Below, in pieces: positions 7,190-15,552 of a DNA stretch of 64,000 nt. The first letter of the stretch is position 1. Each line of letters begins with the position of its first letter. Source of the DNA: Nitrososphaerota archaeon (GTDB lineage Archaea; Thermoproteota; Nitrososphaeria; Nitrososphaerales; Gagatemarchaeaceae); assembly GCA_029785195.1 (NCBI GenBank), contig JAFMAD010000005.1, forward strand, positions 25,347-89,346, given 5' to 3'. The notes beneath the pieces were generated by a model. That model saw only the letters and a list, made by a program, of their open reading frames with translations, made no database searches and was not told where the DNA came from. Both the position numbers and the translations under genes were made by a program.

Positions 7190-8221
7190 TCAGCCGAACC
7201 ACTTCTCTAGGGTCTCCGTCTTGGAGGAGTCGACACTCGAAGACTGCACCCGCGCTATGGCGGCGTCGACCCTGTCTCGGGAGAAGGAGTGCTCCCCGAC
7301 CAGAAAGGACACAACCCTTTCCTTGTCGAGAGGCTTCCACTCGGGGCGCACCCCCTTGATTGAGGGAGGGTCGAGGTAAAGCTTCCGAATCTCCTGGTAG
7401 TTGACCTCCTGCAGGGGGCCTGCGAGCTCCTTGATTTCCTCCAGCCTGCCATACTTCCCAAGGTACCTGAGAGCCGTGGCCGGCCCTACCCCCGCGAACC
7501 CGTCAGGATTGAAGTCGGTCCCGAGCAGGATCGCGAAGTCGACCAGTTGCTCTCTGGACAGCCCTGTGGCGGTCAGCGCATCCTTGAGGGTTATCCGCTC
7601 CGGGACCACGTTGATCACGATTCCCTTGCTCGGGAGCCTTCGCTTGCCCGATACTGTGACGTTGCGCACAAGGACGGGCGCCCCGAATACGATGGAGTCG
7701 TGGTCCTGGGATGCCACGGCGTTCACTGTCCCCTCGATCGCCATGACCGACGCTTGGGCCTCGCCTTCGGATGGGGCATCCACCCATGGTATCCCCATCG
7801 CGTCCAGGAGCTCCTTCGCGTCGGCGACCATCTCCCTCCTGAGGACCGTGGAGGCCTCCGCATATTTCCTCGCCTCAGTCATCTCACCCGCTTGGAGGGC
7901 GCGGAGGTACTGGTCCTTGGCTTCCCTCCGCTGCTCAGAACGCCTCCTGATCTCCTCCATCTTGAGTTCGGGGGGGCGGCCGTCGAACACATAGACAAGC
8001 CTCATGCCAAGTTCCAGCAGGTTGACGTTCCTGTAGAAGAGCCCAGAGATGTGGGAAGTGACCCGTCCCTGCTTGTCCTTGAGGTGGCCGCCGTCCATCC
8101 CGCGGATGATGGCAAGGAACTGGTAGAGGGTGTTGTACCCGTCGACGGCGAGCTTCCACCCGGCGATGTCCTCGAGCTGGATCTTCTCTCTCGGTACGGC
8201 GTCGCCGAAGTCTACGCCCAT
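7190..8221 (-). CDS. fen: Flap endonuclease FEN-1
   Basis: The 343-residue protein carries the full FEN-1 active site: Asp27 in VDGYN, Asp80 in VFDGRPP, Glu152/Glu154 in SEGEAQ, Asp173/Asp175 in SQDHDS and Asp236 in LLGTDF. The C-terminus TLEKWFG is a PCNA-interacting (PIP) motif. FEN-1 removes 5' flaps during Okazaki fragment maturation and repair. The second methionine (8221) is chosen because MGVDFGD is the conserved N-terminus and a TATA box (8246-8254) sits 25 nt upstream; a start at 8239 would add six odd residues. Confidence 0.96.
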   Translation of the reverse strand: MGVDFGDAVPREKIQLEDIAGWKLAVDGYNTLYQFLAIIRGMDGGHLKDKQGRVTSHISGLFYRNVNLLELGMRLVYVFDGRPPELKMEEIRRRSEQRREAKDQYLRALQAGEMTEARKYAEASTVLRREMVADAKELLDAMGIPWVDAPSEGEAQASVMAIEGTVNAVASQDHDSIVFGAPVLVRNVTVSGKRRLPSKGIVINVVPERITLKDALTATGLSREQLVDFAILLGTDFNPDGFAGVGPATALRYLGKYGRLEEIKELAGPLQEVNYQEIRKLYLDPPSIKGVRPEWKPLDKERVVSFLVGEHSFSRDRVDAAIARVQSSSVDSSKTETLEKWFG

Positions 8222-8245
8222 TAGTGGATGAACCCACACCCGCCC

Positions 8246-8254
8246 GATTTATCG
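8246..8254 (-). promoter_or_regulatory. TATA box for fen
   Basis: CGATAAATC on the minus strand, 25-33 nt before the chosen ATG at 8221, supports the shorter FEN-1 start. Confidence 0.5.
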
Positions 8255-8260
8255 GTTCGG

Positions 8261-8509
8261 TTACTCTCTTATCCGTGGCATGCGCAGGTCTTCGGCGGGC
8301 TTGTCCTGAAACTCCACCCGCCGTTTGTCCTTGGAGACCCACCTTATGCTGATCAGGCCCAGGATTTCGAGTTGCATCAGCGTCTTGTCAAGCTCGTCTG
8401 GGGAGCACCTGCTACCGTTCTTGTTCAGAGCATCCAGGATGTCTTCGTCCGTAGTGCTCTTCTTCTCCTTTATCCATTCGTATGCTGTGTATCTAAGAGG
8501 GAATCTCAT
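8261..8509 (-). CDS. Small winged-helix-like protein, conserved archaeal type
   Basis: 82 residues. The pattern TAYEWIKEKKSTTDEDILDALNK, SPDELDKTLMQLEILGLISIRWV and KDKRRVEFQ fits a winged helix (helices, then a two-stranded wing). It lies directly upstream of fen on the same strand, although fen appears to have its own TATA box. No specific target is known; it could be a DNA-binding regulator or a structural adaptor. Confidence 0.65.
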   Translation of the reverse strand: MRFPLRYTAYEWIKEKKSTTDEDILDALNKNGSRCSPDELDKTLMQLEILGLISIRWVSKDKRRVEFQDKPAEDLRMPRIRE

Positions 8510-8593
8510 CAGTCCATCACCGTGCGGGAGAACGGCTGACGCAGGGGGGACCCCGAGGTATAAAAGGTATCAGACGACGCAGCTCTGTGGCTG

Positions 8594-8881
8594 CTACTGC
8601 GGCGGGAGCTTGCTGGACATCCTGCTTACCCCGGTGACTTCGCACTGGCTGACAAGCGGGGATTTGGACACGGCCTCCTCGATTCTATCGACCGCGCCTT
8701 CCTCCTCGGGGACGACCAGATCGAGGATCACGGCTGAGAGGCCGAAAGCGATCGGCTCTACTTTGTGCGCCCTGATCTGCGCTGCCGCCGGGAGCAGCCC
8801 GGCCACCGAGTCAACCAGTTTCTGATGGTCTGTCGTTGTATCAGGAGGGAGGAGTTTGAGCCTGATAACGTAAGAGCCCAA
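8594..8881 (-). CDS. ef1b: Translation elongation factor aEF-1beta
   Basis: 95 residues matching archaeal aEF-1beta, the GDP/GTP exchange factor for aEF-1alpha. YVIRLKLLPPDTTTD, AHKVEPIAFGLSAVILDLVVPEEEG and a C-terminal SQCEVTGVSR strand form the alpha-beta sandwich. It follows a zinc-ribbon gene by ten bases, an arrangement conserved in many archaea, so both form one operon read from a TATA box at 9101-9109. Confidence 0.92.
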   Translation of the reverse strand: MGSYVIRLKLLPPDTTTDHQKLVDSVAGLLPAAAQIRAHKVEPIAFGLSAVILDLVVPEEEGAVDRIEEAVSKSPLVSQCEVTGVSRMSSKLPPQ

Positions 8882-8891
8882 AGCGTCTTCC

Positions 8892-9074
8892 CTATGGCCC
8901 TTCGAAGCCGCAGTTGAGGCACTTGTACCTCCTTGAGAACTTCCTGCATTTCTCAGACCTCCATATCACAGTCTCATGGCAGTTCGGGCAGCTGAAGTGG
9001 ACTGCCCTCTCGGCAGGCTTTATGGGCCTGTTACACGAGTTGCATAGAGGGAGAGTCACGACACCCTGCGACAT
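8892..9074 (-). CDS. Zinc-ribbon protein (HVO_2753 / DUF1610 type)
   Basis: 60 residues with four zinc-binding pairs: CNSC, CPNC, a Cys in SEKCRKF and CLNC near the end. Two-zinc-finger mini-proteins of this kind are common in archaea and often sit just upstream of aEF-1beta, as here. The exact role is unknown; a ribosome or RNA link is suggested by the neighbourhood. Confidence 0.85.
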   Translation of the reverse strand: MSQGVVTLPLCNSCNRPIKPAERAVHFSCPNCHETVIWRSEKCRKFSRRYKCLNCGFEGP

Positions 9075-9100
9075 TTCTCGGGAGCCCTTTCTGGCCCGAC

Positions 9101-9109
9101 AGATATAGG
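9101..9109 (-). promoter_or_regulatory. TATA box for zinc ribbon-aEF-1beta operon
   Basis: Minus-strand CCTATATCT, 27-35 nt upstream of the ATG at 9074. Confidence 0.45.
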
Positions 9110-9129
9110 TTGCTGCGCGTGGACCGGCT

Positions 9130-10278
9130 TCACCGCTCTAACAGAAGAGAACGCACCTCTGCGGAAGCCACCAACCCTGCAATCCTCAGGAGCCCAGGTA
9201 CCCCCAGAGCGCCCAGGAGGGCTGTTGCGTGGAAGTCGAAGTCCATCTTAGAGAGCTTCTGGGCCAGCTTGGAGGCGGCTAGGACCGAGAAGACGCCCTC
9301 GAGATCCTGGTTCGACAATTTCTCGAATACCCCCCTCAGCCTCAGCATGGCCTTCATCTCCTTCATGAAGTCTCCTTCCCACTCCATCTGGTAGCCGGCT
9401 GGCAAGGACGTCCGACCCTTGTGTATGCTGGAGGAGACCCACTTGGCAGCTGCCGCAGCCCCGGCGATGGATGTCATTATCCCACCTGCGGTGGTGGGCT
9501 TGACCTGCCCGGCGGACTCACCTACGTATATCCGCCTCCCTCTGACGAATTTCTGAGCCGGTCCGCCGATGTATATCGGCGCAGCCACCTTCCTGAGCAC
9601 CGTCGTGCTGCGACCCTCGAGGAACCCGTCCAGCGCCCTGAAGGGGCTCACGCCCCGCCCAGCTGCGCCGACCTTGGCCTTGTGCTCCCCGAAAGGGATG
9701 ACCCATGCGAAGAACCCTGGATACTTCCTCACGTCCAGGAAGACCTCGACCACGTGCTCCCTTATCCACTCCCCCTCGACCTCGTATTTCGCCGCTGGCA
9801 GGATGCCATGCTTCGGGCTAGAAGCTGGCCCTGTGGCGTCGACGAGGAACTTCGCCTGGACTTCTTCGTCCCCCGCCTTCACAGTGACGGAGTCGCCTGT
9901 CTCAGTTACTTCTCCCACCCTACGCCCGGTCATGATTGACGCCCCCGCAGCCTCTGCGGCGGCCGCGATCTGCTTGTCGTAGGCGCTCCTGTCGAGCACG
10001 ACGACGTCCAGCCCATCGGCGTTGACTGTGAAGCGCTTCCCCGATGGAGAGTGCAAGACCGCAGAGTCGATCCGGTCTTGGACCACCCCCGCTCCAGGAG
10101 GGTACCCGTACCTCCTGAGGCCCCTCAGGCTCACGAGGCCGTCGCACTTCTCGGGCTCGCCCACTTCGGGGTGCTCCTCGGCCACCAGGACGCTGAGCCC
10201 CAGCTTCGCAGCCTCTGAAGCAAAGGTCAGGCCCGCGATGCTCCCGCCGGCCACAACGACGTCGCAGGTTCGGGACAA
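9130..10278 (-). CDS. Geranylgeranyl reductase family FAD oxidoreductase
   Basis: 382 residues. The N-terminus has the dinucleotide-binding motif [18 protein letters not shown], then [13 protein letters not shown], typical of digeranylgeranylglycerophospholipid reductases. ATGPAS lies mid-protein and [15 protein letters not shown] near residue 280 contacts FAD. These flavoenzymes saturate the isoprenoid chains of archaeal membrane lipids or quinones. It is divergent from pth2 with two TATA-like boxes in the 60 bp gap. Whether lipids or quinones are the substrate cannot be told. Confidence 0.85.
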   Translation of the reverse strand: MSRTCDVVVAGGSIAGLTFASEAAKLGLSVLVAEEHPEVGEPEKCDGLVSLRGLRRYGYPPGAGVVQDRIDSAVLHSPSGKRFTVNADGLDVVVLDRSAYDKQIAAAAEAAGASIMTGRRVGEVTETGDSVTVKAGDEEVQAKFLVDATGPASSPKHGILPAAKYEVEGEWIREHVVEVFLDVRKYPGFFAWVIPFGEHKAKVGAAGRGVSPFRALDGFLEGRSTTVLRKVAAPIYIGGPAQKFVRGRRIYVGESAGQVKPTTAGGIMTSIAGAAAAAKWVSSSIHKGRTSLPAGYQMEWEGDFMKEMKAMLRLRGVFEKLSNQDLEGVFSVLAASKLAQKLSKMDFDFHATALLGALGVPGLLRIAGLVASAEVRSLLLER

Positions 10279-10308
10279 GGGCCAGGACTCTGTAAAGGCT
10301 TAATCGGA

Positions 10309-10318
10309 CTTGTAATAA
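10309..10318 (+). promoter_or_regulatory. TATA box for pth2
   Basis: TTGTAATAAC centred about 25 nt before the ATG at 10339. A second AT-rich stretch, GATTAAGCC, at 10296-10304 on the minus strand serves the divergent reductase gene. Confidence 0.4.
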
Positions 10319-10338
10319 CCGTTGGCAAACCACCGGGC

Positions 10339-10686
10339 ATGAAACAGGCCATCGTCGTCCGAACTGATCTCGGGATGGGCAAAGGGAAGGTCGCCGCCCA
10401 GGCCGCACACGCGTCGCTCTCCGCCGCCGAAGCGGCGCAGCAGAAGAGGCCCGGATGGTACGGAGGGTGGAAGGACGGGGGTCAGGCCAAGATCGTCTTG
10501 AAGGTAGACTCTGAAGAGGCCCTGCGAGAACTCTTCCGCAAGGCGAAGAGCGCGGGACTCCCCGCCGCACTGGTGGAAGACAGGGGGCTCACCCAGGTGG
10601 AGCCTGGGACGACCACCTGCCTGGCGGTAGGCCCCGCCCCCGAGGCCGAGGTCGACGCGATCACCGGGAAGCTCAAACTCCTCTAA
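10339..10686 (+). CDS. pth2: Peptidyl-tRNA hydrolase, archaeal type (Pth2)
   Basis: 115 residues, the usual Pth2 length. [25 protein letters not shown] is the conserved N-terminal block with the catalytic Lys, His and Asp, and [18 protein letters not shown] the C-terminal block. The enzyme releases tRNA from peptidyl-tRNA that drops off the ribosome. It is a single gene, divergent from the geranylgeranyl reductase. Confidence 0.95.
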   Translation: MKQAIVVRTDLGMGKGKVAAQAAHASLSAAEAAQQKRPGWYGGWKDGGQAKIVLKVDSEEALRELFRKAKSAGLPAALVEDRGLTQVEPGTTTCLAVGPAPEAEVDAITGKLKLL

Positions 10687-10799
10687 TACCGCTAGATAAA
10701 GCAGACTTCTGACCCCTTTGAGTAATCAGGTGTCAAAACTTGCGAGAAGTGGCAGACATCGGAGAACCTGTCGGATAAACTTGACTGATGTTCACACCT

Positions 10800-11338
10800 G
10801 GGCGGGCAGGCTGAGACGCGCTCCCGTCCAGGCATAGAAGTACAGGAACGGGTTCGGGCCCGACGGGACCCGCTTCTGGATTGCCCAGCAGATTACCGAA
10901 AAGAAGTGGTATTCGGACGTGAGGCCGATGTTCAGGGACGCCGAGCAGAAGGCAGGGAAGAGGCCGAAAATCCTCATCAGCGACGGGGCCCACAACTTCG
11001 AGACGGCCACCCGCAAGGAGTGGTTCTCGCTCCGAAGGGAGCGGAACGTCGTCCACGTCCGAGACATCAGGCTCGGCGGCGAAGTCCACAACAACAAGAT
11101 GGAGCGCATGAACGGAGAGGTCAGGGACAGAGAAAAGACTATGCGGGGGCTGAAGCGGGAGGATACTCCGATACTGAAGGGCCACCAGCTATTCCACAAC
11201 TACATCAGGCCGCACGAGGGACTTGGAGGGAGAACCCCTTCAGAGATGGCGGGAATCAGGGTCGAGGGGGAGAACAAGTGGGTAACTCTAATACAGAATG
11301 CAAGGAAGGCAGAGTCAGCACGTCAAGATGAGCGATGA
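10800..11338 (+). pseudogene. DDE transposase remnant (IS6/IS240-like C-terminal half)
   Basis: After an in-frame TAG at 10835 the frame reads GTRFWIAQQITEKKWYSDV, then LISDGAHNF carrying a catalytic Asp and HNNKMERMNGEVRDREKT carrying the catalytic Glu, ending with FHNYIRPHEGLGGRTP. This is the C-terminal half of an IS6/IS240-type DDE integrase-fold transposase. The N-terminal HTH and first catalytic Asp are missing, and no terminal inverted repeats were seen. The longest ATG-started piece (10919-11338, 139 residues) cannot transpose. Its last 11 bases overlap the next gene. Confidence 0.85.
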
Positions 11339-11717
11339 GGAGAAGACCACTAAAGAACGCATCTACACTTGGTGGCACAGGTTAAAGCGTAGGATAAGCC
11401 CGTCCAAGGACTACTTGGAGGCCTACGTTGACAAGCAAATCAAGCTCATCTCTGAGGCGGAAGACTATCAAGAGTGGATGATGCGCGGCACTTGGGAAGA
11501 AATGGACAAGAAGAGAGATGAAGAAGAAGACCCTGAAAAGAGGCTCTTCGAAGCGAATACAGATGCACTCTTGGAGGCCGTGCAAAAACGTTCTATTGTC
11601 CTCCTCTACAAGTCGAGCAAGCGTCTTGAAAGACTAACCCAAAGGTTGTTCTTGGTGACGATTCTTCTTCTCTTGATTACAATTCTCGCGATTATATTTG
11701 CTGGGAAGGTGGTTTGA
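11328..11717 (+). CDS. Tail-anchored membrane protein, unknown function
   Basis: 129 residues: a very charged N-terminal two thirds, rich in Lys and Glu and predicted helical, then one hydrophobic C-terminal segment (LFLVTILLLLITILAIIFAG) followed by KVV. The topology would leave the charged domain in the cytosol. The start overlaps the end of the transposase remnant and the base composition is visibly more AT-rich than the neighbours. It may be IS cargo or a gene carried in with the element. No family recognised. Confidence 0.62.
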   Translation: MSDEEKTTKERIYTWWHRLKRRISPSKDYLEAYVDKQIKLISEAEDYQEWMMRGTWEEMDKKRDEEEDPEKRLFEANTDALLEAVQKRSIVLLYKSSKRLERLTQRLFLVTILLLLITILAIIFAGKVV

Positions 11718-11846
11718 CTTCTCATGCCGTGGCCCAGCAACCGACGCTTAACACCGAGACGATTCCGAGCCAGCTACCGATAACTTAACAGAGCCATGGT
11801 GACTTAAACCAATATCTGCTCGTTCTCCCGCCCACATACTCCTTTG

Positions 11847-13088
11847 ATGCAACCCACAGAAGCCGAAAGGGAGGCAGGGATCCTGTGCTATGCGACTGCG
11901 GGTCCCAGTTGTGCGGGGAGGGTCAAGAGCGCCCCGGATGACTTCCACGTCGAGGAGGTGATCGACACGTCCAGGATGACGGCCGAGTGGGCGGATGGGA
12001 GGTATCCCCTGTACAGGGTACAGAAGGAGTCCATCGACACCATGCACATGGCCTCAGAGCTCGCCGCCGCCCTGAAGAGCAGGGTGAGCTACGCCGGGAT
12101 GAAAGACAGCAGAGCCGTCGCGGTCCAGTACGCCACCCCCACCAGCATGAGGTCTGAGCGCCCGGCGCTGGTGAACGGAGGCAGGTTCACGGCGACCCGC
12201 ATCGGGTTCCTCCCCCGGCCCCTTTCGCGCTCTTCGGTTCTGGCGAACAAGTTCGAGGTCACTGTCAGGGGGTGCTGCCCTGAGGTCGGAGCCAGGACTT
12301 CAGAAGCCTTCGAGCTCGCTGCGGCTGGAAAGGTCCCAAACTACTTCGGGCTCCAGAGGTTCGGGGCGTCAGGCCGTGGGACCCACGAAGTGGGGAGGGC
12401 CCTGGTCAAGGGCAAGTTCGAGCAGGCGGTAGGCATCCTGCTGGCTGTGAGCCCCGAAGCCAGGGAAGCGGCCGCGGCGGGGAGATACAGGGAGCTGTCG
12501 GACCTTCTCCCCCAGGGGAATGACGTGGAGAGGAGAGTAGCCAAGGCGCTCGCGACGAGGCCCGGAGAGTGGGTCGGGGCGCTGCGGGCGGTACCGGTCA
12601 GGCTTAGGCGCCTCTACGTCCAAGCGTATCAGTCGTTCATATTCAACAAGACTCTCAGCTCAGCGCTTGAAAGAGGAGAGGATATCTCGAAGTACGCCGC
12701 GGGGGACAACTGGGGGGAACGTGGCCCCGACGGGCTGACGGTCTACGGCGTGAGGGGGGTGAAGGAGGCGCCGACAGAGGGGGCGGTCCCTTTGGTCCAG
12801 CTGGTGGGCTACGCCTACAGGGACTATGGCTCCAGGTTCGATTTTTGTGTCCGCGATACACTCGCGTCAGAGGGTGTCGAGCCCCGTTCGTTCTATGTCA
12901 AAGAGATGCAAGAAGTGTCATCAGAGGGCGGGTTCAGACGCCCCCATCTGGCCATGAAAGACGGAACATTCGTCGTCCAGGGGGACACTGCAATTCTCCT
13001 TTTCACTCTTGCCAGAGGGCAGTACGCCACCATTTTGCTCCGTGAAGTCCTGAAACCCGACGACCCCATAGCATCAGGATTGGCCTGA
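11847..13088 (+). CDS. truD: tRNA pseudouridine synthase TruD
   Basis: 413 residues. YAGMKDSRAVAVQYAT near 90-105 contains the catalytic Asp (GMKDSRA), and VPNYFGLQRFG and LYVQAYQSFIFN are TruD signatures. The TRUD insertion domain between them is present, giving the usual archaeal length of about 400. TruD makes pseudouridine 13 in tRNA. ATG 11847 is preferred over the TTG directly before it. Confidence 0.94.
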   Translation: MQPTEAEREAGILCYATAGPSCAGRVKSAPDDFHVEEVIDTSRMTAEWADGRYPLYRVQKESIDTMHMASELAAALKSRVSYAGMKDSRAVAVQYATPTSMRSERPALVNGGRFTATRIGFLPRPLSRSSVLANKFEVTVRGCCPEVGARTSEAFELAAAGKVPNYFGLQRFGASGRGTHEVGRALVKGKFEQAVGILLAVSPEAREAAAAGRYRELSDLLPQGNDVERRVAKALATRPGEWVGALRAVPVRLRRLYVQAYQSFIFNKTLSSALERGEDISKYAAGDNWGERGPDGLTVYGVRGVKEAPTEGAVPLVQLVGYAYRDYGSRFDFCVRDTLASEGVEPRSFYVKEMQEVSSEGGFRRPHLAMKDGTFVVQGDTAILLFTLARGQYATILLREVLKPDDPIASGLA

Positions 13089-13134
13089 CCCACGAATGCT
13101 TATACATGGAGCCCGGAGGTCAGGGCCGAGTTCC

Positions 13135-14130
13135 ATGTCCGGCGACGTCTATGACATCACGATTGTAGGCGCCGGGCCGAGCGGCCTGTTCGCGACGTTC
13201 TACGCTGGGCTCAGACAGATGAAGACGAAAGTAATCGACGCCTTGGAAGAGCCCGGAGGGCAGGTCGCGGTGCTCTATCCTGAGAAGTACATCTTCGACG
13301 TCCCCGGATACTCCAAGATACTGGCGAAGGACCTGGTCAAGTGCCTGGTCGAACAGGCGTTCCAATATGGGGCTACTGTGGCCCTCGGTGAGAGGGTGAC
13401 ATCACTCCACAGGGACGGCGGCGTCTTCGAGCTCGAGACCAACAAGGGGACCAAGCACTACTCGAAAGCTGTTCTCATAGCCGCAGGGGTTGGGGCCTTC
13501 TCACCGAACAGGCTGGAAGCTCGCGGTGCGGCGGACTATGAAGGGAAGGGGGTGTACTACTTCGTCAAGGACAAGAGCGCCTTCCGAGACAAGAGACTGC
13601 TCATCGTGGGTGGGGGGGACTCGGCTGTTGACTGGGCGCTGAACATGAAGGACACGGCGAAGAAGATCACGCTGGTGCACAGGAGGGACGTCTTCAGGGC
13701 GCACGAGGGGAGCGTCGCAGAGCTGATGAAGTCGGACGTAGACCTCAAACTGTTCTATGAGGTCAGTCAGGTGAAAGGGGACGGGTCGAATGTGACCCAG
13801 GCGGTCGTGTTCGATAACAGGTCGAAGGCCGAGACGGTGCTGGACATCGACGCCATACTCGTCAACATAGGGTTCAGGGCTGACCTCGGTCCGATAAAGG
13901 ACTGGGGGCTACAGATCGACGGCAGGGAGATTAGGACTAACGGGAAGATGGAGACCAACATCCCCGGGGTCTATGTGGCTGGAGACGTCGCCGGCCCCCA
14001 GGACGGGATAAAACTGAACCTGATTGCGACGGGTTACGCGCAGGCAGCCGTGGCGGTGAACGTCGCCAAAGCCTATGTCGATCCAGGGTCTAAGGTGTTC
14101 CCCGGTCACAGCAGCGAGATGAAAAGGTAA
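13135..14130 (+). CDS. Type 2 ferredoxin-NADP reductase / thioredoxin-reductase-like flavoprotein
   Basis: 331 residues from the second methionine. FAD motif ITIVGAGPSGLFATFYA at the N-terminus, NADPH motif LLIVGGGDSAVDWAL near 155-170, and GVYVAGDVAG near the C-terminus. The redox CxxC of thioredoxin reductases is absent, which with the long first domain marks type 2 ferredoxin/flavodoxin-NADP+ reductases. It probably moves electrons between NADPH and a ferredoxin such as the one at 46379. The start at 13135 is favoured by a TATA box GCTTATACAT at 13097-13106. Confidence 0.85.
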   Translation: MSGDVYDITIVGAGPSGLFATFYAGLRQMKTKVIDALEEPGGQVAVLYPEKYIFDVPGYSKILAKDLVKCLVEQAFQYGATVALGERVTSLHRDGGVFELETNKGTKHYSKAVLIAAGVGAFSPNRLEARGAADYEGKGVYYFVKDKSAFRDKRLLIVGGGDSAVDWALNMKDTAKKITLVHRRDVFRAHEGSVAELMKSDVDLKLFYEVSQVKGDGSNVTQAVVFDNRSKAETVLDIDAILVNIGFRADLGPIKDWGLQIDGREIRTNGKMETNIPGVYVAGDVAGPQDGIKLNLIATGYAQAAVAVNVAKAYVDPGSKVFPGHSSEMKR

Positions 14131-14132
14131 GC

Positions 14133-14594
14133 TCAGACCGTTATCCCGAGCGCCCGTCTGTAGTCGTAGTCCCGTCTGATCGCAGGATTCAGCGGATCCA
14201 CGAGGATGCACTCATACCAGGCGTGCATTCCATCCTCCCAGACAGGATAGGACCCGAGGACCTTCATGTTGGGATGCCTCTCCTGAACCCTCCTCTCAGC
14301 GACCTGTTTAGAGGACACGGCAGACTTTATCTTGACAACCCCCATGTGCTTCGGCCTCCTCCCAGAAGTAGGCCGCTGCTTCCGCATCCCGCCGCGTGAA
14401 ACGCGCATCCTGACCACTATGACCCCCTCCTTCGCCTTGTAGCCGAGGGCCCTGGCCCTGTCCAGCCGCCAGGGGCGGTCCACCCTGACAGCAGCAGGCT
14501 GCTTCCTGAGCTCGACGGCCCTGGTCTTCATGTCCCCTCCCTTTTCGTGGAAAATCTGCTGCCAGGTCTTGGAGATCTGGCTGTACATGGGCAT
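14133..14594 (-). CDS. rpl15e: 50S ribosomal protein eL15
   Basis: 153 residues typical of archaeal L15e: MYSQISKTWQQIF at the N-terminus, DRPWRLDRARALGYKAKEGVIVVRMRV in the middle and MHAWYECILVDPLNPAIRRD near the end. It is very basic, as expected. It is convergent with the ferredoxin-NADP reductase gene, only two bases away. A TATA-like GTTTATTTG lies about 28 nt upstream. Confidence 0.96.
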   Translation of the reverse strand: MPMYSQISKTWQQIFHEKGGDMKTRAVELRKQPAAVRVDRPWRLDRARALGYKAKEGVIVVRMRVSRGGMRKQRPTSGRRPKHMGVVKIKSAVSSKQVAERRVQERHPNMKVLGSYPVWEDGMHAWYECILVDPLNPAIRRDYDYRRALGITV

Positions 14595-14640
14595 TTGAAC
14601 GCCTCGTTCCCGGTCGGCAAATAAACGTTCCCGGGGCGCC

Positions 14641-15552
14641 TCAGGGAGCTTTGAAGAAAGCCCTGACCTTCTCCCCGACTACTTCGATGGCGTTCGCCTG
14701 AGCCTCCTCGGTCTGCCCGCCGATGTGGGGGGTGAGGATGACGTTCGGAGCAGAGAGGATGGCCCCCGACGGAGGCTCCTTCTCGAAGACGTCCAAGGCT
14801 GCTCCGCCGATGCTCCTCGCCCTCAGGGCCGAAGCCAGAGCGTCTTCGTCCACCACCCCCCCTCTCGACATGTTGACCAGCACGGACGTCTCCTTCATCG
14901 TGGCGATGCGCGGGGCGTCAACCATGTGCGCGGTGTCTGGGGCCATGGGGACGTGGAGAGTTATGTAGTCAGAGGACGCGAAGAGCTCGTCGAGCGGCAC
15001 CATCCTTGCGCCCAGAGGGCGCGCGACGTCCGGAGGGACGGCGACGACGTCGTAGGCCAGTATGGTCATCCCCAGAGTCTTACCTATCTCGGCTATGCGC
15101 CGCCCGATCCTGCCAAACCCCACCACCCCTAGGACCTTCCCCCTCAGTTCCCTGCCGACCAGGGCGTTCTTCTCCCACTTGCCGGACCTAGTCCCCGTGT
15201 CCGCCTGTACCAACTTCCTGCTTAGGGCGAGCATCACCAAGACCACCTGTTCGGCGACTGCCTCCACCAAGGATTCGGGGCTGTTCGCCACGGCCACGCC
15301 TCTCTCCTTGGCGAACCCCACGTCAACGTTGTCCAGGCCAGTCCCAGGGCGGGCGACGAGTTTGAGCCGGTTCGCCTTCTCTAGGACCTCGCGGTCGACC
15401 TTCGTCCTGCTCCTCACGACAAGCACCTCGTAGTTGCCCGCGACCGAGAGCAGCTCCTCCCTGCTCAGGGTCGGCCTGTAATCCACCTCGAAGGACGGCC
15501 CAAGCGAGAGCCGCTTGATATCTATCTGATCGCAGACTAGCACCCTGACCAT
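14641..15552 (-). CDS. serA: D-3-phosphoglycerate dehydrogenase
   Basis: 303 residues, the short form without an ACT domain. LARPGTGLDNVDV, the NAD motif VVGFGRIGRRIAEIG near 144-158, NMSRGGVVDEDALASAL and the catalytic His in LTPHIGGQTEEAQANA are all present. The enzyme makes phosphohydroxypyruvate, the first step of serine synthesis. Its start overlaps the FAD oxidoreductase gene by 16 bases, so the two are likely co-transcribed. A related 2-hydroxyacid dehydrogenase role cannot be excluded. Confidence 0.86.
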   Translation of the reverse strand: MVRVLVCDQIDIKRLSLGPSFEVDYRPTLSREELLSVAGNYEVLVVRSRTKVDREVLEKANRLKLVARPGTGLDNVDVGFAKERGVAVANSPESLVEAVAEQVVLVMLALSRKLVQADTGTRSGKWEKNALVGRELRGKVLGVVGFGRIGRRIAEIGKTLGMTILAYDVVAVPPDVARPLGARMVPLDELFASSDYITLHVPMAPDTAHMVDAPRIATMKETSVLVNMSRGGVVDEDALASALRARSIGGAALDVFEKEPPSGAILSAPNVILTPHIGGQTEEAQANAIEVVGEKVRAFFKAP

